Source: Chloroflexota bacterium (GTDB taxonomy: Bacteria > Chloroflexota > Dormibacteria > Dormibacterales > Dormibacteraceae). From it: a stretch of 64,000 bases of DNA. Every line of letters begins with the position of its first letter. The first letter of the stretch is position 1. Below, piece after piece: positions 51,691-59,806 of the stretch. The translations under genes and the position numbers were made by a program. The notes beneath the pieces are model-generated. The model ran no database searches. It had not been told where the DNA came from and saw nothing but the letters and a program-made list of their open reading frames with translations. The DNA is taken from contig VBDR01000039.1 in the NCBI GenBank assembly GCA_005882135.1, forward strand, positions 1 to 64,000, in the 5' to 3' direction.

Positions 51691-53436
51691 ATGGCGACCA
51701 CCGACGCGCCGTCCTCTCGCGGGTTGAGCGTCCCGGGCGAGACGCCGCGCCGGCCGCCGCCCACACGCAGGACGATACGCATCCGCGGCCGGGAGTATCC
51801 CGTCTTCCTGCCCAGCCTGCGAGATCCCCGACTGCATGTCGCGGCGGTGCTGCTCACGCTCCAGGTCCTCGGCCAGACGGTGCTCGACTTCCGGCTCTCG
51901 GTGGCGCAGATACTGATCTGTCTCGCCACGGGCGCCCTGATCGAGTTCGGCGTCGGCTTCTTCAAGGACAAGGTCATCTTGTGGCCGGCGAGCGGATTGC
52001 TCACCGGCAACAGCACCGCCTTCATCCTTCGGGTCCCCGGCACTTTCCATGGCCAATGGTGGAGCACCCGGGGGATCTGGATCTTCGTCGGCGTGGTCGC
52101 GGTTTCCATGGCTTCGAAGTATCTGATCCGGTGGCGAGGAAGGCACATCTTCAACCCCTCCAACCTCGGGCTCGTGCTCGCATTCGTCGCCCTGGGGCCG
52201 GCGTACACGGAGCCGCAGGACCTGTGGTGGATCCCGATGGGGCCATGGATGATCGTGACGTACGCGATCCTGCTCGGCGGCGGGCTGCTGATCGGCTGGG
52301 AGCTGAAGCTCCTTGGCCTGGAGCTCGGCTACATGGCCGCCTTTGCGATCAGCGTCGCGATCGCCCTCGCCCCGGTACCCGACCACTGCCTGGTCGCGAG
52401 CTGGCACGCCACCGCGATCTGCGGCCGCGACCTGTGGCAGATCCTGGTCACCTCGCCTGAGGTCCTGATCTTTGCCTTCTTCATGGTCCCCGACCCGCGA
52501 ACGGTGCCCGACGGCCAGGTGGGCAGGTTCGTTTTCGGCGTCATCGTCGCTGTCCTTTCGGTGCTTCTGCTGGGCCCGACCACGCTCGAGTTCTGGACCA
52601 AGACCGCGCTCCTGGCGAGCCTTGTCTTCGCGTGCGCCGGACGGTTCGCGCTGGTGCGGCTGCTGGCGCCGCTGGAAGAAGCTGGCGGTCCATTCGCCGC
52701 CGTCCGGCGATTGGGGTGGACGGCGCCGGCGGTGTTTGGCGTCACGCTGCTCCTGATCACTGCCCTGCCCGTTTCGGCCCAGTTTTCGACCCACAGCCCA
52801 GAGCCCGCGCCCGAGCTGCCCGACGGTTCGACGCCAAAGCTGGCGCTGACACTTGGCTCGGGACCGGATGTCGCGACCTGGCTCTCAGGAAGCGCCGGCG
52901 CCGCCCTGCCACCACCCAACAATTCGGGTCCGGTCTCCGCTTCCGCCAGGGTCTGGGTGCTGCCGCCGATACCGGCCGTGAGCATCTCCACGAACGTGAT
53001 CGCTTTCGACCCGTCGATGAACGCGCCGACGGCCAAAACGTGGGCGCACGATGTCGTGCTCGACCTGGTCATCGAGTCTGAGGCGCGACGTCTACACGAC
53101 CTCAACCTTGCGGAGGGCGGCGCGGAGGGAGATGCCCTGACCGAGTTCACCGACGTCATCAAGCAGGACATCGCCGCCGGCACCGTGATTCAGAAGAGCT
53201 ACAGCTTCGACCGGGTCAGCCTGAACCTGTTCCTGCCCAAGTTCAGCACCCAGGCCCGGAGGCTGATCGGCGTGACCCTGCACGGCACGACGACACTGGT
53301 CACACGGGACGCTTCAGGAAAGGTTGTCTCGCAGCAGACGCAGCCTTACGCCAAGAGTTGGGGGGTCGGCGTCACCAAGGAGGGCACGACCTACCAGGTC
53401 ATAAGCGCCAACTTCACTGATCTGACCCTGGCCTAG
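51691..53436 (+). CDS. NQR2/RnfD-like membrane protein with extracytoplasmic C-terminal domain
   Basis: 581 aa. About ten membrane helices in residues 45-370. PASGLLTGNSTAFILRVPG and RGRHIFNPSNLGLVLAFVALG resemble the NqrB/RnfD family, including the S/T-containing flavin-attachment neighbourhood. The last 200 residues are a soluble beta domain (SISTNVIAFDPSMNAPTAKTW; YSFDRVSLNLFLPKF), not found in NqrB. No other nqr/rnf subunits are adjacent. It could be a stand-alone redox-linked membrane protein. The 3' end overlaps the selenoprotein-like gene by 23 bp. Confidence 0.72.
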   Translation: MATTDAPSSRGLSVPGETPRRPPPTRRTIRIRGREYPVFLPSLRDPRLHVAAVLLTLQVLGQTVLDFRLSVAQILICLATGALIEFGVGFFKDKVILWPASGLLTGNSTAFILRVPGTFHGQWWSTRGIWIFVGVVAVSMASKYLIRWRGRHIFNPSNLGLVLAFVALGPAYTEPQDLWWIPMGPWMIVTYAILLGGGLLIGWELKLLGLELGYMAAFAISVAIALAPVPDHCLVASWHATAICGRDLWQILVTSPEVLIFAFFMVPDPRTVPDGQVGRFVFGVIVAVLSVLLLGPTTLEFWTKTALLASLVFACAGRFALVRLLAPLEEAGGPFAAVRRLGWTAPAVFGVTLLLITALPVSAQFSTHSPEPAPELPDGSTPKLALTLGSGPDVATWLSGSAGAALPPPNNSGPVSASARVWVLPPIPAVSISTNVIAFDPSMNAPTAKTWAHDVVLDLVIESEARRLHDLNLAEGGAEGDALTEFTDVIKQDIAAGTVIQKSYSFDRVSLNLFLPKFSTQARRLIGVTLHGTTTLVTRDASGKVVSQQTQPYAKSWGVGVTKEGTTYQVISANFTDLTLA

Positions 53437-54007
53437 CGGCGGCCGGGATTCCGTCTGGCTCGTACATCGGAGGCGGCTCGATGCCGAAAGTGTCGGCGAG
53501 ACGGACGAAAAGATTGAAGAGCGCGGTGTCGTAGGCCGTTTCGGCGATCTGCTCGTCGGTCCATCCGGCCTCGCGCAGTGACTGCACCTGCTCGTCGGTG
53601 ACGCGGTACGCGTGCCTGGTGATCGTCTCCACGAACTCCATCAGCAAGCGGTGCGGTTCATCCAGGCCCGCCGCGTCCAGGTCGCCGTCGCGGAGCGCTT
53701 GCGCCACCGTCCCGTACGCCTCGCCCTGCAACTGCAGGAACCAGCTATGCGAGCTGAGTCAATAGCGGCAGCGGTTCAGAGTCGAGACGTACGAGGCGAT
53801 CATCTCGTGCTGGGCCCGGGTCAGCGCGCCATCGGTGAAGTGGAGGCGCGAGGCCTGGTCGATCGCGGCCAGGAAGTCGGGGCGCAGACTCATGGTGCGC
53901 AGGATGTCGGGCACGACCTTGGCCACGCTGCGGGCTTTGCTCCCGGCGTAGAGCTCGGCCAGCGGGCCTTTGGCCTCCGCCTCGCCGACCATCTTGATCC
54001 GCGCCAT
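53414..54007 (-). CDS. AhpD-like/carboxymuconolactone decarboxylase-fold protein, probable selenoprotein (CxxU)
   Basis: 197 residues when the in-frame TGA at 53759-53761 is read as selenocysteine. Before it: AQHEMIASYVSTLNRCRY (82 residues). After it, in the same frame: LSSHSWFLQLQGEAYGTVAQAL, then YRVTDEQVQSLREAGWTDEQIAETAYDTALFNLFVRLADTFGI. The AhpD catalytic pattern is Glu, CxxC, x3, His; here it reads Cys80-Arg-Tyr-TGA83 and His87, so the TGA sits exactly on the second cysteine. A SECIS-like hairpin follows. Such proteins are peroxide or disulfide reductases. A nonsense mutation is the alternative. It lies 32 bp behind a truncated globin gene. Confidence 0.8.
53724..53739 (-). promoter_or_regulatory. 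Candidate bacterial SECIS element
   Basis: Transcribed from the minus strand, the RNA UCCUGC-AGUU-GCAGGG forms a 6-bp stem with a 4-nt loop; G is the second loop base. The loop begins 25 nt after the UGA, inside the 16-37 nt window known for bacterial SECIS elements recognised by SelB. The loop GU resembles that of E. coli fdhF. Confidence 0.6.
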
Positions 54008-54039
54008 GTGCCGAGGTAACGGCCGCTCCGGGCGAGGGG

Positions 54040-54492
54040 TTACGTCTGTGGCCCGTCCCAGGACCAGCGAGGCATCGGCAGATCCGGTTCGAGGCGCGTG
54101 CCTGGGGGTGAGTACGAGTTGACCTCGCTCGTCGCCGCCGTGATAAACCTGCGCATGACGCTGCGGAACTCGGGATCGGGCGGGAGCTGCGCATCATCCA
54201 GCGCCCGGATGAAGCAGGCGGCGAACCGGGTGCCGAATTCATCGGGACCGCCCTGGCCGGCGTGGATGCCGAGCATGCCCGAATGCCCGCCCAGCTCGCG
54301 CGAGTAGCGCGGCGGACCTCCGAACACTTCGGCCCAATAGGCGGCGAGATGCTCGAGGTGGTTCGGGCTCAGGCCGTGAGAAAAGGGATGGTTCAACTCG
54401 GGGTCCTGCAAACATCGCTCGTGGGTGGCGGCGGCAAGAGCGAGAAAAGCCTGATCGCCACCCGCAAACTCGAATAACGACGGTCGACTCAT
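54040..54492 (-). CDS. Truncated haemoglobin-like globin
   Basis: 150 aa. SLFEFAGGDQAFLALAAATHERCLQDPELNHPFSHG and LEHLAAYWAEVFGGPPRYS are truncated-globin helices; the haem-proximal His is likely in GMLGIHAG. It differs from classical group II globins at several positions but keeps the fold pattern. Truncated globins handle O2, NO or peroxide. It precedes the AhpD-like gene by 32 bp in the same direction, suggesting a peroxide or NO defence unit. Confidence 0.82.
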   Translation of the reverse strand: MSRPSLFEFAGGDQAFLALAAATHERCLQDPELNHPFSHGLSPNHLEHLAAYWAEVFGGPPRYSRELGGHSGMLGIHAGQGGPDEFGTRFAACFIRALDDAQLPPDPEFRSVMRRFITAATSEVNSYSPPGTRLEPDLPMPRWSWDGPQT

Positions 54493-54533
54493 CCAGCCGG
54501 ATGTTACGGGAGGCTCATCCGCCAGGGCCTTGG

Positions 54534-54944
54534 CTAGGCCATGTCGATGCTTACCACCCAGTTGATGCCAAACCTGTCCAGGAGATACCCCGCCTCGCCT
54601 CCCCAGGGCTGCTTGGTCAGCTGCGCCTTCGCCTGACCGCCTTCGGCGAGGGCCTTGAAGATCTTGGTGATGCGCTCCCTGTCCGTCCCATTCAGAGCAA
54701 TCGCGAGGTTTTCGCCGACCTTGGCCGGGTATTTGGGGTGGCCATCCGAGCCGACGATCCGCGCGCCTTCAGCATCAAGTCGCGCGTACGCGATGCGGTC
54801 CCCAGGTCCGGCCGGCCTGACCTCGCCCTGCTCGTTCATCGTTTGGAGCACCAGGTTGCCGCCCAGCACTCGGTGATAAAACTCCATGGCCTCGCTCGCA
54901 CGGCCCTGAAAGTTGACGTACGGGCTCAAAAGAATGTTGCTCAT
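54534..54944 (-). CDS. PhnB-like VOC family protein
   Basis: 136 aa. ILLSPYVNFQGRASEAMEFYHRVLGGNLVLQTMNEQGE and KQPWGGEAGYLLDRFGINWVVSID are typical of the PhnB/3-demethylubiquinone methyltransferase-like VOC subgroup. The metal-ligand set is incomplete, as usual in PhnB. Role unknown. Confidence 0.87.
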   Translation of the reverse strand: MSNILLSPYVNFQGRASEAMEFYHRVLGGNLVLQTMNEQGEVRPAGPGDRIAYARLDAEGARIVGSDGHPKYPAKVGENLAIALNGTDRERITKIFKALAEGGQAKAQLTKQPWGGEAGYLLDRFGINWVVSIDMA

Positions 54945-55060
54945 GCGATCGATCTTGACCTCCTGGTTAGATCCGGGTCGGGTTAAGTCTTCAACCCGTC
55001 TGACGAAAGGCGTTGGGCAAATGTGACCAGAACCCTGGAGGTGTGGTATGGCGAACGACG

Positions 55061-56038
55061 TCAGCCGATCGTAAGGACAACGTTCCCGGTCTTCTGCTCC
55101 GTCTCCACGTACCTCGTCGCCTCGACCACGTCCTCCAACGGGTAGGTCCGATCGATGACGGCGCGGAACTTCCTCGCCTCGACCAGGTCCTTGAGGAAGA
55201 GGATGTCCTGCTTTGTCTGTCGAGGCGGGATCTGGAACACCACTTTCTTGTCTCCGCGCCGCGACGGCCAGAGCGCCCGCATGAGATTCCCGAAACCGTC
55301 GGTTGGCAGAAAGATACCCGCCGCCTTCATTGAGGCTCTGCAGCGCGTGAACGGCAGCTTGCCGACCGCGTCAAAAATGACGTCGTACGTTTGGCCGTTC
55401 CTGGTGAAATCTTCCCGCGTGTAGTCGATCACCCTATCGGCTCCGAGCGATTTCACGAGCTCCAGGTTCTTGGTGCTGCACACCGCGGTGATGTCGGCGC
55501 CAAAGTGCCTGGCCAGCTGCACTCCAGCGGTGCCTATGGCACCGGATGCACCGTAGATGAGAATCGTGCGGCCGTCCCGGAGGTCCGCCTGCCTCAGACA
55601 CGTCAATGCGTTGAGCCCTCCGTCACTGACTGGCGCAGCCTCCTCGAAGCCAATGCCGGCCGGCATGTGCGCGATTCGGGCGCCCTCGCGAATGCACATG
55701 AATTCCGCATGCGCACCGAACCGAAGACCGCTATTGCCAAAGGCGCGGTCACCGACCGCGAACTCGCTCACGCCCGCCCCGACAGCCGCGACCTCTCCGG
55801 CAAACTCGCTGCCGAGAATCCTCTGCCTCGGCCTCCGGACTCCTGAGACCAGGCGGCTGAGAAGCGAGACCCCTAGGCCGCCGCGGCGGTTGGCCTCACG
55901 CGTGTGGACGTCCAACCGGTTGACCGTCGTGGCGTGGACCTGGACGAGGACTTCGTCCTCTTTGGGTACCGGCCGCTCAACGTCCGCGAGTCGCAGGACG
56001 TCGGGCGGCCCGTACCTGTCGTAGACGACGGCCCTCAT
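55061..56038 (-). CDS. Zinc-independent MDR oxidoreductase (quinone reductase-like)
   Basis: 325 aa medium-chain dehydrogenase. VVYDRYGPPDVLRLADVERPVP starts the GroES-like domain; LGSEFAGEVAAVGAGVSEFAVGDRAFG follows; the Rossmann motif is ILIYGASGAIGTAGVQLARHFGADITAVCS. Catalytic zinc ligands are missing. It resembles NAD(P)H:quinone reductases and related alkenal reductases. Substrate unknown. Confidence 0.9.
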   Translation of the reverse strand: MRAVVYDRYGPPDVLRLADVERPVPKEDEVLVQVHATTVNRLDVHTREANRRGGLGVSLLSRLVSGVRRPRQRILGSEFAGEVAAVGAGVSEFAVGDRAFGNSGLRFGAHAEFMCIREGARIAHMPAGIGFEEAAPVSDGGLNALTCLRQADLRDGRTILIYGASGAIGTAGVQLARHFGADITAVCSTKNLELVKSLGADRVIDYTREDFTRNGQTYDVIFDAVGKLPFTRCRASMKAAGIFLPTDGFGNLMRALWPSRRGDKKVVFQIPPRQTKQDILFLKDLVEARKFRAVIDRTYPLEDVVEATRYVETEQKTGNVVLTIG

Positions 56039-56080
56039 GAGTACCCATATTCTCTCCAGTGGCCGCGAGCAGGACTGGCG

Positions 56081-56899
56081 TCAGTCCACGTACGGTCCGT
56101 TGAAGATCGGCGTCTCTCCGTAGGGCTCGCCGGCCATGAGCATGAACCGCGTCCCGGGTTGCGCCTCCTCCACAGCCAATACCCCACCCGGTCCAAGAAC
56201 CGCGATCTGCCCTCGCCTCGCCCGGCTTCGGTTGGCGCCGAAGCTGGCATCGCCTTCCAGCATGTAGACGAAGCCGTTGAAGCCGGCCCGGACGGGGATG
56301 CTCATCTTTCCTCCCTTGGGCAGCTCGACGTCCAGGATGAGTCCCGGGGTCCCGAGCTCGATGGTCGAGCCCTCGCCGACCAGCACCCGGATGGTCGCGT
56401 CGCCCTCCTGCCGGGCGGGCACCTCGTCTGGTGAGACGACCTGCGCGGTCGGCTCGACATTCTTGTCCTTACGCGCCAGGTTGACCCAGAAGAGAAGGCC
56501 GCGCATCTCGCTGACCTTGCCCTCACGGCGCTCGTCCTCACCGAGACCCTCCGCGTGCAAGACGCCGCGACCGGTTCGGATCTTGAGGACCGCGCCCTCG
56601 TCCAGCCGGGCACGCTCGAAGCTCCCGCCGGGACCGGTGCTGTGACCCGTGCTCGACGAGCCCGAGATCGCATACCAGAGGTTGTCAAACCCGCGATGCG
56701 GATGCGTGGTGTCCACCTGCTCTTGCTGGGGGTCGATCCTCACCACGGCCTCGTGGACGAGGATGTACGGGTCGACCAGCGAGTAGGGGATGTTTCTTGA
56801 CGGCAGGGATTCCAGGACCTGGTTGCCCATCATCGGTCGGATGTGGGCGTCCTCGACCAGGACGATTTCGCGCTGCGCTGTGTCGATTTGAGTGGCCAT
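56081..56899 (-). CDS. Pirin-family protein
   Basis: 272 aa double-cupin. Metal site DTTHPHRGFDNLWYAISG (His-x-His) and GRGVLHAEGLGED (His, Glu), then a second cupin with RAGFNGFVYMLEGDASFG. Pirins bind iron, and some are quercetin dioxygenases or redox-linked transcription cofactors. ATG 56899 has GGAGG 8 nt upstream. It follows the quinone reductase-like gene on the same strand. Confidence 0.9.
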   Translation of the reverse strand: MATQIDTAQREIVLVEDAHIRPMMGNQVLESLPSRNIPYSLVDPYILVHEAVVRIDPQQEQVDTTHPHRGFDNLWYAISGSSSTGHSTGPGGSFERARLDEGAVLKIRTGRGVLHAEGLGEDERREGKVSEMRGLLFWVNLARKDKNVEPTAQVVSPDEVPARQEGDATIRVLVGEGSTIELGTPGLILDVELPKGGKMSIPVRAGFNGFVYMLEGDASFGANRSRARRGQIAVLGPGGVLAVEEAQPGTRFMLMAGEPYGETPIFNGPYVD

Positions 56900-57073
56900 G
56901 GCCTGTTCCTCCATTGGTTCAGGTAGAAATCCATAAACTTGCCTTTGCAAGTACCGTGGCTCGGACACGTTTATTGCACGGACCCGACCTCACCGGTCTG
57001 ATGGCATGCGTCTCATCACGATGCTGAGGGTCATAGCCAAGGGAACGAACCGGAAAGCTGCCCGGCAAAGGTG

Positions 57074-57976
57074 ATGGGCGACCTCGCTGCGCCCACAACG
57101 ATGCTGCGGAAACGGCGGAGGTCAACGTTGCTCAGAGCGGTCGCAGCAATCCTGGTCTGCCTGTTCGCCTTGCTCTTGAGCTATGCCCTCTGGACGGTGT
57201 ATGAGAACACGCTGACGGCGGCCGCCCTGGACCAGGGCTCACTGAGCAACGCGAAGCCCTCGTCCCGGCCTGAGCTCTCCCCCACCGCAGCTCGGGCGTT
57301 GGAAGCCTACGGTGGAGAGGCGATCTGGAAGGCTGCCACCGCGGTGGACAGCGAGGTGACAGTGGGGGGACTCTTGTTTCAACTCAAGGGCATCAACATC
57401 CCGCCTCACGCAAGGATCACGGTCGACGTTCAACGGCCCCACACCGTCATCACGCCCATGGACACGTCTGGTGATGTCGGTGTCCTCGACGGTTTCAGCG
57501 TCATGATCGTGGCGCCGGACGGCAGGATCATCGAACAACGTGCCGACGCTCGGGAGCATCTGCAGAATGCCAGCGTCACCGACAAATGGGATCGCTTGAA
57601 CCTCCTGTACTTCTTGGGCTACGCCTTCTGGGGCTACTACACGCTGCCCTATCAGCTGACGCGAAGCGCCATCGAATGGACTGAGCTGCGGGATGGCCTG
57701 CTGCAAGCGGACTTTGGAACCAACCTGCCCGTTCACAGCCGCATCCAGCGGTTTTGGTTCGACAGAAAAACCGGACTGCTGAAGCGCAATGACTACACGC
57801 CGGTGGCAGCCACTCCGAGTGCCCAGGTGGCCAACGTAGTGTTTGAACATGGAGAGTCAAACGGCATCCGGTACACCTCAAAACGCCGAGTGAAGTTGAC
57901 GCCTCAGCAGTACGGCTGGGTTCTCCCCGTTCCCGACTTCATCACGATCGACGTGGAGATGTGGCGCTTGCGGTGA
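57074..57976 (+). CDS. Membrane-anchored protein, DUF6544-like
   Basis: 300 aa. One N-terminal helix (AVAAILVCLFALLLSYALWTVY), then a soluble beta-rich domain: ALEAYGGEAIWKAATAVDSEVTVGG, ALDQGSLSNAKPS and QRFWFDRKTGLLKRNDYTPVA, with YTSKRRVKL near the end. This resembles proteins of unknown function that look like outer lipid-carrier folds. GTG 57071 directly precedes the ATG used here. No ribosome site is evident. Confidence 0.6.
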   Translation: MGDLAAPTTMLRKRRRSTLLRAVAAILVCLFALLLSYALWTVYENTLTAAALDQGSLSNAKPSSRPELSPTAARALEAYGGEAIWKAATAVDSEVTVGGLLFQLKGINIPPHARITVDVQRPHTVITPMDTSGDVGVLDGFSVMIVAPDGRIIEQRADAREHLQNASVTDKWDRLNLLYFLGYAFWGYYTLPYQLTRSAIEWTELRDGLLQADFGTNLPVHSRIQRFWFDRKTGLLKRNDYTPVAATPSAQVANVVFEHGESNGIRYTSKRRVKLTPQQYGWVLPVPDFITIDVEMWRLR

Positions 57977-57997
57977 ATTTTGGCTCGGGCCGCCGAA

Positions 57998-58062
57998 GGC
58001 GCGAGTGCCGGCTCCCGCGGCAAATCCCGGCGATTCAAAGGCACGAGTGCCGGCCCCCGCGG
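57998..58062. repeat. Direct repeat in the tRNA-His flank
   Basis: A 23-bp unit, GGCGCGAGTGCCGGCTCCCG plus CGG, is repeated at 58040 with two changes, 42 bp apart. It lies in the otherwise empty stretch between the membrane protein gene and tRNA-His. Confidence 0.6.
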
Positions 58063-58093
58063 GAAACAAGGGTCCTACCGTCAGACTCGGAGC

Positions 58094-58111
58094 CCAACGC
58101 TCAAGCGTTGG
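58094..58111. terminator. Hairpin terminator-like element
   Basis: CCAACGC-TCAA-GCGTTGG perfect 7-bp stem followed on the plus strand by CTTTCAAAAA. Could end the upstream plus-strand gene or, on the minus strand, tRNA-His. Confidence 0.45.
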
Positions 58112-58148
58112 CTTTCAAAAAGGACCCGTTTAGTCCTGATGAAAGACG

Positions 58149-58222
58149 GGTGGCTAGCGGGATTTGAACCCGCGACACCCAGATCCACAATCTGGTGCTC
58201 TGCCTGCTGAGCTATAGCCACC
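58149..58222 (-). tRNA. tRNA-His (GTG)
   Basis: Acceptor GTGGCTA/TAGCCAC with the extra G at -1 opposite C73, which is diagnostic for tRNA-His. Anticodon loop TTGTGGA (anticodon GTG), T loop TTCAAAT. CCA is not encoded. Confidence 0.95.
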
Positions 58223-58292
58223 ACGGCGCGGCAGGAACGGCTGCCTGGGGAAGACCACGATTCTACCGCCCGGCTTGTTGGAGAATGAGTTG

Positions 58293-59237
58293 ATGGCAAG
58301 CTCAGGCGAGCTCGACCAGATGATCAAGTCGGGCGAGCTGATCGAGTCGACCAGCGAGATGACTCCCGAATACCTGCGGGAGCTCAAGCACACGCTCATC
58401 GTGTCCGGCGACACCGAGCTCATCTCGGCCCCGGCCTACTACCTGGCCGCCAAAAGGGCGCCGTCGATCAACGCTTTCATGACCGGGATCGCGATCATCC
58501 AGGACGAGCTCGCCCACGCTCACATCGCTTACCACATCCTCGAAGAGCTCGGCGAGGACCAGGAAAAGCTCATCTTCAGTCGCGACCCCAAGAGCTTTCG
58601 CTACCCCTACGCATTCGACGTCCCCCTCGAGAGCTGGACCGAGCTAGTCGTCGCCAACGGCTTTTACGACCAGGCCGGCTTCTGCCTCCTCGGCGACATC
58701 CACGACAAGTGCTCGTACGGCCCCTGGAAGCGCGGCCTCAACAAGGTGATGCTGGAGGAGAACTTCCACCTTCGCAACGGTCGCACCTGGATGAAGCGCA
58801 TCAGCGCTTCGGGAGGTGCGACCAAGGACGAGCTGCAGCGTGCCGTCGACTGGATGTTTCCGCTCAGCGTCGAGTGGTTCGGGCTGCCCGACTCGAAGAA
58901 AATGCATTCGACCCAGCTCGAGTACAGGCTCAAGGGCCTGACCAACGACCAGCTGCGCCAGTGGTGGCTGTCGACAGTCGTGCCGTACTGCGAGCAGATC
59001 GGCGTCAAGGTCCCTGCGCACCAGGAGACGCGCGACGGCAAGGACGTCTGGGAGCTCGACTACCCGTTCCCGTGCGAGTTCGACGCGGAGGCAAAGCGCT
59101 GGGACTTCAAGCAGCCCATCACATGGGACGGCGTGCTGGCCCGCTGGCGCGAGCGAGGGCCTCGCAACGCCGAGATGGTCGCGATGTTCCAGGAAGAGTT
59201 CCACAACTTCCGAAAGACGCACCGCGGGGATTCATGA
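58293..59237 (+). CDS. paaA: 1,2-phenylacetyl-CoA epoxidase, subunit PaaA
   Basis: 314 aa, catalytic ferritin-like subunit. Diiron ligands lie in IIQDELAHAHIAYHI (Glu-x2-His) and VMLEENFHLRNGRTW (Glu-x2-His). FDVPLESWTELVVANGFYDQAGFCLLGD is highly characteristic of PaaA. It epoxidises the aromatic ring of phenylacetyl-CoA with O2. ATG 58293 has GGAG 9 nt upstream. First gene of the paa operon, just after tRNA-His. Confidence 0.95.
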   Translation: MASSGELDQMIKSGELIESTSEMTPEYLRELKHTLIVSGDTELISAPAYYLAAKRAPSINAFMTGIAIIQDELAHAHIAYHILEELGEDQEKLIFSRDPKSFRYPYAFDVPLESWTELVVANGFYDQAGFCLLGDIHDKCSYGPWKRGLNKVMLEENFHLRNGRTWMKRISASGGATKDELQRAVDWMFPLSVEWFGLPDSKKMHSTQLEYRLKGLTNDQLRQWWLSTVVPYCEQIGVKVPAHQETRDGKDVWELDYPFPCEFDAEAKRWDFKQPITWDGVLARWRERGPRNAEMVAMFQEEFHNFRKTHRGDS

Positions 59238-59539
59238 CCCGGCGGTTCTGGGCCGCCCTGGCGGAAGTCCAGGATCCCGAGATGCCGATCAACCTCGTCG
59301 ACCTGGGCGTGATTTACGGCATCAGTGAGAACCACGGTGTGGTGGAGGTCGACCTCACCTTCACGGCGATGGGCTGCCCCGCCTCCGACTTCATCCTGGA
59401 AGACGTGCGCGAACGCCTGCTTCGCGAACCCGGCGTGAGTGAGGTCCGGATCAACGTTGTGTGGGATCCGCCGTGGACGACTGCCCGCGTGACCGAGGCG
59501 GGCCGCGACGCGCTCGAAGCCTGGGGACTGGCAGTTTGA
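59234..59539 (+). CDS. paaD: PaaD-like MIP18 (DUF59) protein, lacks the zinc ribbon
   Basis: 101 aa. VQDPEMPINLVDLGVIYGI and LTFTAMGCPASDFILEDVRERL are the MIP18 fold with the conserved Cys, and VNVVWDPPW-type ending WDPPWTTARVTEAGRDAL. PaaD of E. coli continues into a four-cysteine C-terminal domain; here the protein stops before it, and that domain is encoded separately at 60498. It probably delivers or repairs the metal centre. Overlaps paaA as ATGA. Confidence 0.9.
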   Translation: MTRRFWAALAEVQDPEMPINLVDLGVIYGISENHGVVEVDLTFTAMGCPASDFILEDVRERLLREPGVSEVRINVVWDPPWTTARVTEAGRDALEAWGLAV

Positions 59540-59757
59540 TGAAGTACCAGCGTGTGAGCGGCGACGCGGTCGAGTACGAGGTCTTCGCGCGCAAGACTCG
59601 GGTCGAGCCGCTGCACCAGGTCGGCAGCGTGGTTGCGCCGGATGACGACCTGGCGATGGCATACGCGCGCGCGACTTACGACGAGGAGCGCTGGTGCGAG
59701 ATGGCCATCGTGCGCAAGGACGATGTGATTCGTCTCTGGTCACCGGGCGAGGCGTGA
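59539..59757 (+). CDS. paaB: 1,2-phenylacetyl-CoA epoxidase, subunit PaaB
   Basis: 72 aa. YEVFARKTRVEPLHQVGSVVAPDDDLAMAYARATYDEERWCEMAIVRKDDVIRL matches PaaB, a structural subunit. The ATG overlaps the preceding stop as TGATG. It is shorter than the E. coli protein (about 95 aa), lacking some N-terminal residues. Confidence 0.88.
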   Translation: MKYQRVSGDAVEYEVFARKTRVEPLHQVGSVVAPDDDLAMAYARATYDEERWCEMAIVRKDDVIRLWSPGEA

Positions 59758-59803
59758 GGCCCCTCCGGCGCTTGGCGCCACCTCCACATGAACGGGGAGG
59801 GGT
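59758..59803. repeat. Bipartite hairpin repeat, copy E, within the paa operon
   Basis: CCCCTCCGGCGC-TTG-GCGCC then CCTCCACATGAACGGGGAGG. It occupies the gap between paaB and paaC, and its last GGGGAGGGG is the ribosome binding site of paaC, 5 nt before the GTG start. So one copy has been co-opted in translation. Confidence 0.65.
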
Positions 59804-59806
59804 TGC

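Noticed and set aside
50665-52794. A 709-codon open frame on the minus strand
   Set aside because: Only its last 336 codons, from the lipoprotein signal peptide at 51675, look like protein. The rest is the high-GC shadow of the NQR2/RnfD-like gene, with low-complexity charged residues.
53414-53731. Treating the two halves of the AhpD-like gene as two separate genes
   Set aside because: They are in the same frame with only a TGA between them, the second half has no ribosome site, and the active-site His lies between the TGA and any usable start of the second half.
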